Below are positions 56,754-64,000 of a DNA stretch of 64,000 nucleotides, piece by piece; the stretch's first letter is position 1, and every line of letters starts with the position of its first letter. Below the pieces are notes generated by a model. That model made no database searches. It was not told where the DNA came from and saw only the letters and a program-made list of their open reading frames with translations. Source of the stretch: JBNKWA01 sp050299555 (GTDB lineage Bacteria; Pseudomonadota; Alphaproteobacteria; Rhodobacterales; Rhodobacteraceae); NCBI GenBank assembly GCA_050299555.1, contig JBNKWA010000008.1:62001-126000 (forward strand), read 5' to 3'. A program made the position numbers and the translations under genes.

Positions 56754-58517
56754 ATGAACCGGTTCGTACTGGCAGTTGTCGCGTCACTATGCGCCACCGC
56801 TGCGGCGCAAGCCCAGGTGACCGAGGACGATCTGCTGAACGACGCGACCACCGTCGGCGACGTACTCACCAACGGCATGGGCCGCGGCCTGCAGCGCTAC
56901 AGCCCGCTGACGACGCTGAACAAGGACAACGTGGCCAACCTGGTCCCGGCCTGGGCCTTCAGCCTCGGCGGCGAAAAGCAGCGCGGCCAGGAAACCCAGC
57001 CGCTGATCCATGACGGGATCATGTACATCACCGGCTCTTACTCGCGCGTCTACGCCATCGACGTCGCCACCGGCGACGAGATCTGGCAGTACGACGCCCG
57101 CCTGCCCGAGGGCATCCTGCCCTGCTGCGACGTCATCAACCGCGGCGGCGCGATCTACGGCAACAACTTCTACTTCGGCACGCTGGACGCCCGCATCGTG
57201 GCCCTCGACCTCAAGACCGGCGACACGGTCTGGTCGAAGAAGATCGCCGACTACAAGGAAGGCTACAGCTACACCGCGGCGCCCCTGGTCGTGAACGGCC
57301 TGGTCATCACCGGCAACTCCGGCGGCGAGTTCGGCATCGTCGGCGAGGTACAGGCCCGCGACGCCGAGACCGGCGACCTGGTTTGGACCCGGCCCACGAT
57401 CGAAGGCAACATGGGCACGCTGAATGGCCAGGAGTCGACGATGACCGGGACGCTGAACGCGACCTGGCCCGGCGACATGTGGAAGACTGGCGGCGGCGCC
57501 ACCTGGCTTGGCGGCTCCTATGACGCCGATACCAACACCATCGTCTTCGGCGCCGGCAACCCGGCACCCTGGAACAGCCACCTGCGCAACGCCGGCACGC
57601 CGGTCGAAGGCAATACGGGCGACAACCTCTACGCCGCCTCGCGCCTCGGCCTCGACCCGGCAACCGGCGAGATCAAGTGGCACTTCCAGACCACCCCGCG
57701 CGAAGGCTGGGACTTCGACGGGGTCAACGAGGTGGTGCCCTTCGAGGACGCCGCCGGCAACAAGCGCTTCGCCACCGCCGACCGCAACGGCTTCTTCTAC
57801 GTGCTGAACCGCGAGGATGGCGGCTTCGTCAACGCCTGGCCCTTCGTCAGCCAGATCTCCTGGGCCAGCGGCATCGACGAGACCGGCCGGCCGATCTACA
57901 ACGAGGACACCCGCCCCGGCGATCCCTCGGCCGCGGCCGACGGCGAGAAGGGCGAGCAGATCTTCGCCGTGCCGTCCTTCCTCGGCGGCAAGAACTGGAT
58001 GCCGATGGCCTACAGCCAGTCGACCGGCCTGTTCTACGTGCCCTCCAACGAATGGGGCATGGACATCTGGAACGAGCCGATCACCTACAAGAAGGGTGCC
58101 GCCTATCTCGGCGCCGGCTTCACCATCAAGCCGATCTTCGAGGACCACATCGGCTCGCTGAAGGCGATCGATCCGAATACCGGTGAGGTCAAGTGGGACT
58201 TCCACAACGATGCCCCGCTCTGGGGCGGCGTGATGACCACCGCCGGCGGCCTGGTCTTCACCGGCACCCCCGAGGGTAAGTTCGTCGCGCTCGACGACGA
58301 GACCGGCGAGGAGCTGTGGTCGTTCCAGACCGGTTCCGGCATCGTCGGCCAGCCCGTCACCTGGGAACAGGACGGCGAGCAGTTCGTGTCCATCGTCTCC
58401 GGCTGGGGCGGCGCCGTGCCTCTCTGGGGCGGCGAAGTGGCCAAGAAGGTCAACTACCTCAACCAGGGCGGCACGGTCTGGACCTTCAAGCTGCCCAAGC
58501 AGTTGGCATCACAGTAA
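56754..58517 (+). CDS. Lanthanide-type PQQ-dependent alcohol dehydrogenase (ExaF/PedH-like)
   Basis: Periplasmic quinoprotein alcohol dehydrogenase, 587 residues, signal peptide about 1-21. An eight-bladed propeller with repeated tryptophan-docking motifs is evident (DVATGDEIWQYDA, DLKTGDTVWSK, DPATGEIKWHF). The vicinal disulfide is Cys124-Cys125. Metal ligands by alignment: Glu192, Asn269 and Asp320; the extra Asp322 (GWDFDGVNE) is the residue that marks lanthanide enzymes, where calcium enzymes have Ala, Ser or Thr. The GDNLY segment favours the ethanol-type ExaF/PedH over XoxF. The c-type cytochrome acceptor gene is not in the window. GGGAGGAG precedes the ATG. Confidence 0.88.
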   Translation: MNRFVLAVVASLCATAAAQAQVTEDDLLNDATTVGDVLTNGMGRGLQRYSPLTTLNKDNVANLVPAWAFSLGGEKQRGQETQPLIHDGIMYITGSYSRVYAIDVATGDEIWQYDARLPEGILPCCDVINRGGAIYGNNFYFGTLDARIVALDLKTGDTVWSKKIADYKEGYSYTAAPLVVNGLVITGNSGGEFGIVGEVQARDAETGDLVWTRPTIEGNMGTLNGQESTMTGTLNATWPGDMWKTGGGATWLGGSYDADTNTIVFGAGNPAPWNSHLRNAGTPVEGNTGDNLYAASRLGLDPATGEIKWHFQTTPREGWDFDGVNEVVPFEDAAGNKRFATADRNGFFYVLNREDGGFVNAWPFVSQISWASGIDETGRPIYNEDTRPGDPSAAADGEKGEQIFAVPSFLGGKNWMPMAYSQSTGLFYVPSNEWGMDIWNEPITYKKGAAYLGAGFTIKPIFEDHIGSLKAIDPNTGEVKWDFHNDAPLWGGVMTTAGGLVFTGTPEGKFVALDDETGEELWSFQTGSGIVGQPVTWEQDGEQFVSIVSGWGGAVPLWGGEVAKKVNYLNQGGTVWTFKLPKQLASQ

Positions 58518-58539
58518 AAACTTCCTCCCTGCGACTGGT

Positions 58540-58569
58540 GGTGCGCCCCTCCTTGGGCGCACCTTTTTT
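58540..58569 (+). terminator. Rho-independent terminator of the PQQ dehydrogenase
   Basis: Perfect 9-bp stem GGTGCGCCC / GGGCGCACC with a 6-nt loop and a following TTTTTT, 22 bp after the stop codon. It is the clearest intrinsic terminator in the window, and it makes the dehydrogenase a single-gene unit. Confidence 0.93.
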
Positions 58570-58713
58570 GTTGCCGGGCGCGGGCGCCAAGCCCGCTGTC
58601 CCGGCGCCGCCACCACCACCGCCACCCGGCCACCGCGAAAACCCGATCGACACGCGCCCGCGATGGTACCCCCCGGCTCACCGCCGAAGGCGAAGCGGCA
58701 GCCCTCGACACCC

Positions 58714-59628
58714 TCATTCTTGGAACAGGCCCGCGCCGAGATAGCGAAGCCCGGTGTCGATGATGACCGTCACCACCGTCTTGCCCGGCCCCAGCGCCCG
58801 GGCGCGCTGCAGCGCCGCCCAGACGTTCGCACCCGAGGTGATGCCGCCCAGTATGCCCTCCTGCCGGGCCAGGGCGCGGGCGGTAGCGAAGGCATCCTCG
58901 TCCTTCACCTGCACGACCTCGTCCACAAGGTCGCGGCGCAGGATGCGCGGCACAAAGCTCAGGCCGATACCCTCCAGACTGTGCGAACCGCTGGTGTCGC
59001 CGCCGGAGATGTTGCGCACGTAAAACGGCTCCGCCGCGACGATGCGTATCCTTGGATCATGTGCCTTCAGCACCTCGGCATTGCCCGAGATGCAGCCGCC
59101 CCCGCCCACGACGCAGACGAACTCGTCGACCCGGCCGCCGATCCGGTCCAGGATCTCCCGGCCCATGGGGTGATAGCCGAGCTTGTTGTCGGGATTGTTG
59201 ACCTGGTCGGGCCAGAAGGTGCCCGGCTCACCGATCAGTTCCCGGGCGCGGGCGATCATGCGGTCGATCACCCCGGCGGTCAGGATGCCGCCCTCCGCGT
59301 GCACCAGTTCCACCTCGGCACCAAAGGCGCGCATGGTGCGGATCTTCTCTTCCGCGAACCCGTCCGACGAGACGAAATGCGCCTTGTAGCCACGGGTGGC
59401 GCAGATCATGGCCAGCGAACTGCCGGTGCTGCCACCGGTATATTCAACCACCCGCCCCCCGGGCTTCAGCTCACCGCGCCGCTCGGCACCGTCGATCATC
59501 GACAGCGCCATGCGGTCCTTCATGCTGCCGGTGGGGTTGGCACCTTCCCACTTGACCCAGACATCGGCGCAATCGGCGTCGGTCAGCTTGCGCAGGCGGA
59601 TCAGCGGCGTTTTTCCGACAAGCTCCAT
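58714..59628 (-). CDS. PLP-dependent cysteine synthase family protein
   Basis: A 304-residue fold-type II PLP enzyme related to O-acetylserine sulfhydrylase. The PLP lysine is Lys37 in NPTGSMKDRMA. The phosphate/substrate loop reads TGGSTGSSLA where CysK has TSGNTG, and the C-terminal PLP loop is ILGGITSGANVWAAL. The changed loop suggests a paralogue with another substrate or a CysM-like role. The ATG at 59628 has GGGGAGG upstream; the frame upstream is open for 20 codons but contains the operator. It diverges from an HxlR regulator. Confidence 0.85.
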   Translation of the reverse strand: MELVGKTPLIRLRKLTDADCADVWVKWEGANPTGSMKDRMALSMIDGAERRGELKPGGRVVEYTGGSTGSSLAMICATRGYKAHFVSSDGFAEEKIRTMRAFGAEVELVHAEGGILTAGVIDRMIARARELIGEPGTFWPDQVNNPDNKLGYHPMGREILDRIGGRVDEFVCVVGGGGCISGNAEVLKAHDPRIRIVAAEPFYVRNISGGDTSGSHSLEGIGLSFVPRILRRDLVDEVVQVKDEDAFATARALARQEGILGGITSGANVWAALQRARALGPGKTVVTVIIDTGLRYLGAGLFQE

Positions 59629-59644
59629 CGCCACCGCCTCCCCA

Positions 59645-59706
59645 GTCACTTTCAAAATCGAAGTGACCTTTAGCGCTTTGACTTGCATTTTGCAACCGAC
59701 TAGGCT
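59645..59706. promoter_or_regulatory. Divergent promoters and operator, cysteine synthase / HxlR
   Basis: GTCACTT (59645-59651) and AAGTGAC (59661-59667) form a perfect 7-bp inverted repeat with a 9-bp spacer. TTGCA and TGCAA form a second one at 59683-59695. Rightward, TTGACT (59678-59683) and TAGGCT (59701-59706) are 17 bp apart, a good sigma-70 promoter for the HxlR gene. Leftward, TTGCAAA and GCTAAAGG fit the alphaproteobacterial consensus, with the first inverted repeat just downstream. HxlR autoregulation is inferred. Confidence 0.65.
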
Positions 59707-59729
59707 GGCAGGCGTAAGGGAGCGCTTCC

Positions 59730-60104
59730 ATGACCCTGCAGACCCGGAACTACCGATCCCACTGCTCCATTGCGCGGACGCTGGAACTCCTGGGCGACAA
59801 GTGGACCCTGCTAGTGGTGCGCGACCTGATCTGGCACGACAAGCACACCTACGGCAGCTTTCGGGAAAGCGCCGAGGCCATCCCCACCAACATCCTCGCC
59901 GAACGTCTCAAGCGGCTCGAGGAGGCGGGCCTTGTCACCAAGAAGGCCTATCAGGAACGGCCGGTACGCTACCGCTACAACCTCACGGCCGCGGGCCGGT
60001 CGCTGGAGCCGATGCTGCTGGCGATCATGCAATGGGGGCACGCGCATCTTGGTGGCGGGCTGCATGATCCCAGGGCAGGCCAGGGCGGGCCATCGGGCGG
60101 CTGA
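59730..60104 (+). CDS. HxlR-family transcriptional regulator
   Basis: A 124-residue winged helix protein. It has the HxlR hallmark CSIARTLELLGDKWTLLVVR with a conserved N-terminal cysteine (Cys12), then IPTNILAERLKRLEEAGLV as the recognition helix region and ERPVRYRYNLTAAGRSLEPM as the wing. A thiol- or electrophile-sensing role is suggested by the cysteine and by the divergent cysteine-synthase-like gene. The C-terminus is Gly/Pro-rich. hemN follows 58 bp later on the same strand. Confidence 0.88.
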   Translation: MTLQTRNYRSHCSIARTLELLGDKWTLLVVRDLIWHDKHTYGSFRESAEAIPTNILAERLKRLEEAGLVTKKAYQERPVRYRYNLTAAGRSLEPMLLAIMQWGHAHLGGGLHDPRAGQGGPSGG

Positions 60105-60114
60105 CCGGCGGAAA

Positions 60115-60128
60115 TTGATCCAGCGCAA
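60115..60128 (+). promoter_or_regulatory. Candidate FnrL box upstream of hemN
   Basis: TTGATCCAGCGCAA has a perfect left half (TTGAT) and a 3-of-5 right half (CGCAA for ATCAA) of the FNR/FnrL consensus. It is centred 41.5 bp before the A of the hemN ATG. Control of hemN by FnrL is known in Rhodobacter. If the site acts at the usual -41.5, the transcript would start at or near the ATG. Confidence 0.5.
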
Positions 60129-60162
60129 GGTCCGGCGGTCCCGGCGAGGGCATAGACCGGCC

Positions 60163-61518
60163 ATGGACCAGATCAGCCGCCTCCGCGCCCTCGGGCTGTT
60201 CGACAGCCGGGTGCCCCGCTACACCAGCTATCCCACCGCGCCGATGTTCGGCCCGGCCGTGGGCGCCGCCCGTCAGGCCGAGTGGCTGACGGCACTCGAC
60301 CCGGCCGAGCCGGTCTCGGTCTATGTCCACATCCCGTTCTGCGAGCGGCTGTGCTGGTTCTGCGCCTGCCACACCCAGGGCACCCAGACGCTGGCCCCGG
60401 TCGAGGGCTATGTCGGCGCCCTCGAGGCCGAGCTGGCACTGGTCGCCGCGGCGCTGCCGGGGCCAATCCGCATGGGAAGGCTGCACTGGGGCGGCGGCAC
60501 CCCGACGATCCTGACACCGGGCCTCATCCACCGCCTTTCCGATGCCATTTCCGGGGTCTTCGCGCCCGCCGAGGGGTTCGAGTTCTCGGTCGAGATCGAC
60601 CCGACCCTGGTCGACCGCGACAAGATCGAGGCGTTGGCGGCCCGGGGCATGAACCGGGCCAGCATCGGCATCCAGGACTTCGCACCCGAGGTCCAGAACG
60701 CCATCGGCCGACTGCAGAGCTTCGACGCCACCCGGACCTGCGTCGACCAGTTGCGCGACGCCGGCATCGGCTCGCTCAACGCTGATCTGGTCTACGGGCT
60801 GCCACACCAGTACGAGGCGCGCATCGCCGACACCATCGACAAGGTGCTGGCGCTCTCGCCCGACCGGGTGGCGCTGTTCGGCTACGCCCATGCCCCCTGG
60901 GCCTCCAGGCGGCAAAAGCTGATCGACGAAGAGGCGCTGCCCAACGACCTCGCCCGTTACCGGCTGGCGACGCTGGCGGCCGAGGCCTTCGCCTTCGCCG
61001 GCTACCAGCCGATCGGCATCGACCATTTCGCCCGGCCCGCAGACAGTCTGGCAGTGGCGGCCCGGACCGGCCGGCTGCGGCGCAACTTCCAGGGCTACAC
61101 CGATGATGGCTGCCCGACGCTGATCGGCCTCGGCGCCTCGGCGATCTCGCGCTTCGCCGGCGGCTATGTGCAGAACGCGGCGGCGACGGCGGCCTACCTG
61201 CAGCTTGTCGGCGACGGGCGGCTGGCCGGCGCCCGCGGCCACGCGCTGACGACCGAGGACCGGCTCAGGGCCCGCAGCATCGAGATGCTGATGTGCGACT
61301 TTCGGCTGGATCGGGCTGCGCTGACGGCAGAGTTCGGTGCCGCGGCCGGCCGGCTCGACCCGATCACCGCCGATATCGCCCGGCAGTTCGGCGAACTGGT
61401 CACGCTGCAGCACGGGTCCCTGGCCATCCGGCCCGAAGGGCGGCCGCTGACCCGCATCATCGCCAGCGGCTTTGATGCCCATCTCACCCAGGGCGGCCGC
61501 TACAGCCGCGCCTCCTGA
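60163..61518 (+). CDS. hemN: Oxygen-independent coproporphyrinogen III oxidase
   Basis: Radical SAM enzyme of anaerobic or microaerobic haem synthesis, 451 residues. The cluster motif is Cys60, Cys64, Cys67 (PFCERLCWFCACHT), and the GGGTPT motif (LHWGGGTPTILTP) and EIDPTLVDRDKIEAL are as in true HemN. The C-terminal HemN domain (CDFRLD, then QFGELVTLQHG) is present, which argues against a HemW-like protein. The ATG at 60163 is the natural start. It probably needs FnrL, given the box upstream. Confidence 0.93.
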   Translation: MDQISRLRALGLFDSRVPRYTSYPTAPMFGPAVGAARQAEWLTALDPAEPVSVYVHIPFCERLCWFCACHTQGTQTLAPVEGYVGALEAELALVAAALPGPIRMGRLHWGGGTPTILTPGLIHRLSDAISGVFAPAEGFEFSVEIDPTLVDRDKIEALAARGMNRASIGIQDFAPEVQNAIGRLQSFDATRTCVDQLRDAGIGSLNADLVYGLPHQYEARIADTIDKVLALSPDRVALFGYAHAPWASRRQKLIDEEALPNDLARYRLATLAAEAFAFAGYQPIGIDHFARPADSLAVAARTGRLRRNFQGYTDDGCPTLIGLGASAISRFAGGYVQNAAATAAYLQLVGDGRLAGARGHALTTEDRLRARSIEMLMCDFRLDRAALTAEFGAAAGRLDPITADIARQFGELVTLQHGSLAIRPEGRPLTRIIASGFDAHLTQGGRYSRAS

Positions 61519-61588
61519 ACCCGGACCTACCCTTTCCCGGGCAACCGCTCACGGCGGTGGGGGCGGCTGACCGCGCCGGCCACTCCGA

Positions 61589-61609
61589 GCCGGCGGTTCA
61601 GCCGCCGGC
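61589..61609. terminator. Hairpin between convergent hemN and Sel1 genes
   Basis: GCCGGCGG and CCGCCGGC form an 8-bp stem with a 5-nt loop, 8 bp from the Sel1 gene stop. No T-run lies on either side, so its termination activity is uncertain. It could serve both convergent genes. Confidence 0.4.
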
Positions 61610-61616
61610 AAGCCGG

Positions 61617-62150
61617 TCAGAACAGTGGCTGGTACTTCCAGTTGTCGGCGTCGGGCGTCACCTCGTCGAGGTCGTAATCCGCGCCCTGCAGCCGCCGCGC
61701 CGTCGGCAGACCCGCCTCGGCCGCGCGGTCGACATAGCGCCGGCCCAGTTCCTGATCGGTGACCACGCCGCGCCCGCGCATCAGGTCGAGCCCGTAGTTG
61801 AACATGCCCACCGGATCGCCCGCCTCGGCGGCGCGCAGGTCCCACTCGGCCGCCGCGTCGGGGTTCTCGGGCGCCCCCAGCCCGTTGTCGTCGAGCTGGC
61901 TCATCCAGGTCATGGCGCCGGTATAGCCATCCTCGGCGCAGCGCTCGAACAGCGTGCGCGCCATCACGTGCCGGCCCGACTTGGTGATCAGATAACCGGT
62001 GGCGCAGGTGGTCATGCTGGTCTTGCCCTCGGCGATGTCCTTCATCACCCGGTTCAGCGACAGCTCCTCGGGGTTGAGCGTGCCGCCATCGGCCTCCGCC
62101 AGGGCCGGTGCGGCGAGAAAGACCAGGGCAAGGGCAAGGGCGTATCGCAT
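61617..62150 (-). CDS. Exported Sel1-repeat (TPR-like) protein of the PQQ locus
   Basis: A 177-residue periplasmic protein with a signal peptide (about 1-18, ending ALA). Two to three Sel1-like repeats are visible (ARTLFERCAEDGYTGAMTWM, AAEWDLRAAEAGDPVGMFNY, GRRYVDRAAEAGLPTARRL). Two Cys residues in the mature part are spaced 21 apart. Small Sel1 proteins often sit in PQQ-dependent alcohol oxidation clusters of Rhodobacterales, to my knowledge, and here the next genes upstream belong to that group. The molecular role is unknown. Confidence 0.75.
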   Translation of the reverse strand: MRYALALALVFLAAPALAEADGGTLNPEELSLNRVMKDIAEGKTSMTTCATGYLITKSGRHVMARTLFERCAEDGYTGAMTWMSQLDDNGLGAPENPDAAAEWDLRAAEAGDPVGMFNYGLDLMRGRGVVTDQELGRRYVDRAAEAGLPTARRLQGADYDLDEVTPDADNWKYQPLF

Positions 62151-62212
62151 GATCAGGATCCTCCGGCGGCGAAGCCTAACATGCCGGCCCCGGGCTCAAG
62201 CATCATACGAAA

Positions 62213-62222
62213 GTCGTACGAC
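62213..62222. promoter_or_regulatory. Palindrome GTCGTACGAC upstream of the Sel1 gene
   Basis: A perfect 10-bp palindrome about 63 bp before the Sel1 start (minus strand), in the gap after the beta-propeller gene. A half-site-like CATACGA precedes it at about 62204. It is identical to 56640-56649 upstream of the PQQ dehydrogenase. Confidence 0.5.
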
Positions 62223-62232
62223 CCTCGCCCGG

Positions 62233-63183
62233 TCAGGGCCGGGCCGCCGCGCCCCAGGGATAGCGGCCCACCTTCACCGTCGCCACCGCCTCGCGCCCGG
62301 CCACGTCGATCACCGTGACATCGCCCGAAACGCCATTGGTGGTGAAAAGCTGCGTCCCGTCGGGCGAGAACGCCATGTGCCACACCCGGCGGCCCACCAG
62401 GATGTAGTCCAGCACCTCATAGCTGGCCGCATCGACCACCGCGACCCGGTTGGCCGGCCCCAGCGCCACGAAGGCCACCGAACCGTCGGGCGCAAAGCGA
62501 ATGCCCACCGGCTGGATCAGGTCATCGTTCACCCCCTGCACGGCGAAGCGGATCTTCGCCTTCTCGGCCTGGGTACCGGTGTCGAAGACGCTGACCGTGC
62601 CGCCGATCTCGGTCGACACCCAGAGTTCCGAGCCGTCGGCGGTGAAGACGGCATCGCGGGGCCGCGAATCGACCAGCGTGTTGGCATAGATCTCGTGCGT
62701 GGCGACGTCGATCCAGTGCGCCATGTTGGTGGTCTCCGAGGTGGTGATCACCGTCTTGCCGTCGGGCGACACCGCCATCCCCTCCGGCTCGATGCCGACA
62801 TCGATCTGGGCCACCACCTTGCGCTCCTCGACATCGACCACGGTGGTGACCGCATCGTCCTCGTTGGCGATCCACAGGTGCCGGTTGTCGGGATGCAGCG
62901 CGAACTGCTCGGGGTCGGCGCCCGAGGGCAGGTCGTGCAGGATCTCGCCGGTCTCGGGGTCCATCACCTGCACCGCGTCGCTGTCCGAGGCGCAGATGTA
63001 GACCTTCGAGAAGTCCTTCGAGAAGGTGATGCCGCGCGGCCGCTCGCCGGTCTCGATCGTGCGGGTGACCTCCAGCGTCGCCACGTCGATGACGCTGATG
63101 GTGTCGTCCTTTTCGTTGGTCACCCAGATCTCGGCGGCCCCGGCGGGCGTCGCCGCGATCAGCAGACAGGCAAGCAGTCGCAT
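62233..63183 (-). CDS. PQQ-dependent catabolism-associated YVTN beta-propeller protein
   Basis: A 316-residue periplasmic seven-bladed propeller with a signal peptide (about 1-17). It has tandem YVTN-type blades: IWVTNEKDDTISVIDVATLE, then VYICASDSDAVQVMDPETG, LWIANEDDAVTTVVDVEERK, ELWVSTEIGGTVSVFDTGTQ and VAFVALGPANRVAVVDAASY. It resembles the beta-propeller family found with PQQ alcohol oxidation systems. It may bind a redox partner or serve as a scaffold. It follows the binding-protein gene without a gap. Confidence 0.85.
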   Translation of the reverse strand: MRLLACLLIAATPAGAAEIWVTNEKDDTISVIDVATLEVTRTIETGERPRGITFSKDFSKVYICASDSDAVQVMDPETGEILHDLPSGADPEQFALHPDNRHLWIANEDDAVTTVVDVEERKVVAQIDVGIEPEGMAVSPDGKTVITTSETTNMAHWIDVATHEIYANTLVDSRPRDAVFTADGSELWVSTEIGGTVSVFDTGTQAEKAKIRFAVQGVNDDLIQPVGIRFAPDGSVAFVALGPANRVAVVDAASYEVLDYILVGRRVWHMAFSPDGTQLFTTNGVSGDVTVIDVAGREAVATVKVGRYPWGAAARP

Positions 63184-64000
63184 TCAGCCTCCAAAAGCGG
63201 TGCATTCGGTTTCCGGCCGGTCGCGGCCGAGGGTATCGAGTTCGTTGACCTGGTGCAGGAAGCCGTCGAGCGGCGCCATCGCCACCACCGCGCGCTCGGT
63301 CGCCAGCGGGATCGGCTGGCGCAGCTGGCCGTTCCATTCCCGAAACGACAACGGCCGCCCCTTGAAGGCAGCCAGCTCGAACTCCGGCCCCAGCATGTAG
63401 TCGCGCAACACGCCCGGGTCGGCACTGCCGGTGCGGGTCACCGCCTCGCCGATCACCCGCATCGCCGCCCATGCGGCCCAGTCGCGCGGCGCCATGGCGC
63501 GCTCGGCCATGTCGCGGAACCGGCCCTGCAACTGCGCCGCGCCCCATTGCTCGACCTGGGGCGACCAGGCTTCGGCGGTCAGCCCCTCCGACCCCGCGAC
63601 CAGCCGCGGCGACCAGGTGTTGTAGGCGACGTAGCGGCCGAAATCGTGGGCCTCGTCGGCGATCAGAAGCGCATCGTGCTCGGGCAGGTCCTGGGTGAAA
63701 AGCGGTACCTCGGCACCGGCGCTGCGGCGCAGGTCGGCAGCGGTGTCCCACGGCTTCTCGGCGACGATCGACAGCCCGAACTTCGCCGCCGATGCCTTCA
63801 GCGCCTCGGCATAGGCGATGTCGTCCGGGTTCGGCCCGGTGATCAGCGCCAGCCGCGTCCAGCGGCGCTGGGTGAAGAACTGCATCAGCGCGTCGCTGCG
63901 CATCCCCGTCGTCGGCAACACATGCAGCACGTTGGCGCGGCAGTCGGCCTCGCGCAATGCGTTCTCGGCGGCGGCGACGTTGAGGATCAGCGCCCCTGCG
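63184..64000 (-). CDS. ABC-type substrate-binding protein, PQQ alcohol dehydrogenase-associated (partial)
   Basis: The C-terminal 271 residues of a periplasmic binding protein of the family 6 type; the 5' end lies beyond the window. Landmarks: LREADCRANVLHVLPTTGMR, then QFFTQRRWTRLALITGPNPD, LLIADEAHDFGRYVAYNTWS and RDYMLGPEFELAAFKGRPLS. It matches the family of binding proteins found only with PQQ-dependent alcohol oxidation and a dedicated ABC transporter. The frame is open to the window edge without a start codon at a proper place, so it is truncated by the window. The stop abuts the beta-propeller start. Confidence 0.85.
   Translation of the reverse strand, partial: AGALILNVAAAENALREADCRANVLHVLPTTGMRSDALMQFFTQRRWTRLALITGPNPDDIAYAEALKASAAKFGLSIVAEKPWDTAADLRRSAGAEVPLFTQDLPEHDALLIADEAHDFGRYVAYNTWSPRLVAGSEGLTAEAWSPQVEQWGAAQLQGRFRDMAERAMAPRDWAAWAAMRVIGEAVTRTGSADPGVLRDYMLGPEFELAAFKGRPLSFREWNGQLRQPIPLATERAVVAMAPLDGFLHQVNELDTLGRDRPETECTAFGG

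Noticed and set aside
58540..58569. Operator or attenuator near the PQQ dehydrogenase
   Set aside because: The hairpin follows the stop codon and has a six-T run, so it is an ordinary terminator.

Overview
The window looks like a chromosomal segment of a high-GC alphaproteobacterium of the Rhodobacteraceae. The evidence is a split F1 operon (atpHAGDC without the Fo genes), an FnrL-type regulator, a rhizobial/roseobacter-type glycerol ABC transporter, phosphatidylcholine synthase, DUF2125, a YcjX/YcjF pair, and very long antisense frames typical of this base composition. I see no rRNA, tRNA, CRISPR array, prophage or transposase gene. Most of the window is core genome.

Layout. 1-1370: a small secreted YARHG-type protein, then 0.6 kb without genes that holds a tandem array of GTCCCC-based palindromes and one copy of a dispersed inverted-repeat element. 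1371-6246: F1-ATPase operon on the minus strand. 6535-10672: methyltransferase, glyoxalase II and ClpA. 10903-15698: an envelope block with a MotA/ExbB-like channel protein, a coiled-coil OmpA-domain partner, a stomatin-like SPFH protein and an NfeD protein. 15772-19673: a histidine-rich LysM/solute-binding fusion, ChaC and DUF2125. 19693-22360: an overlapping hisC-tyrC-extensin operon. 22549-27204: priA, then transaldolase-DUF484-xerC. 27516-36007: glycine-zipper lipoprotein, an amino-acid ABC pair without ATPase, phosphatidylcholine synthase, Ada, an EamA transporter, and ileS-ogt. 36322-40897: ycjX-GNAT-ycjF, truA and a GST. 41034-42417: a lower-GC patch with an Imm11-like gene abutting the 3' remnant of a class IV aminotransferase gene.

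42418-49444 is a complete glycerol uptake locus: the GlpR repressor diverges from glpV-S-T-P-Q-U, with a clear inverted-repeat operator between them. 49452-54326 carries a TSUP permease, a barrel lipoprotein, a FrcK-like kinase, FnrL and malonyl-CoA synthase. 54483-64000 is dominated by PQQ-dependent alcohol oxidation. It has a secreted alpha/beta hydrolase, a PQQ alcohol dehydrogenase with the Asp-x-Asp signature of lanthanide enzymes, and at the right edge a Sel1 protein, a beta-propeller protein and an ABC-type binding protein of the PQQ-associated families. A cysteine-synthase-like gene with an HxlR regulator, and hemN, lie between them. Both PQQ transcription units carry the same 10-bp palindrome upstream.

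The best candidates for something undescribed are the tandem GTCCCC palindrome array beside atpC, the 51-53 bp inverted-repeat element with a conserved 27-nt spacer, the shared palindrome at the PQQ promoters, the MotA/OmpA-like motor pair, and the histidine-rich LysM/binding-protein fusion.
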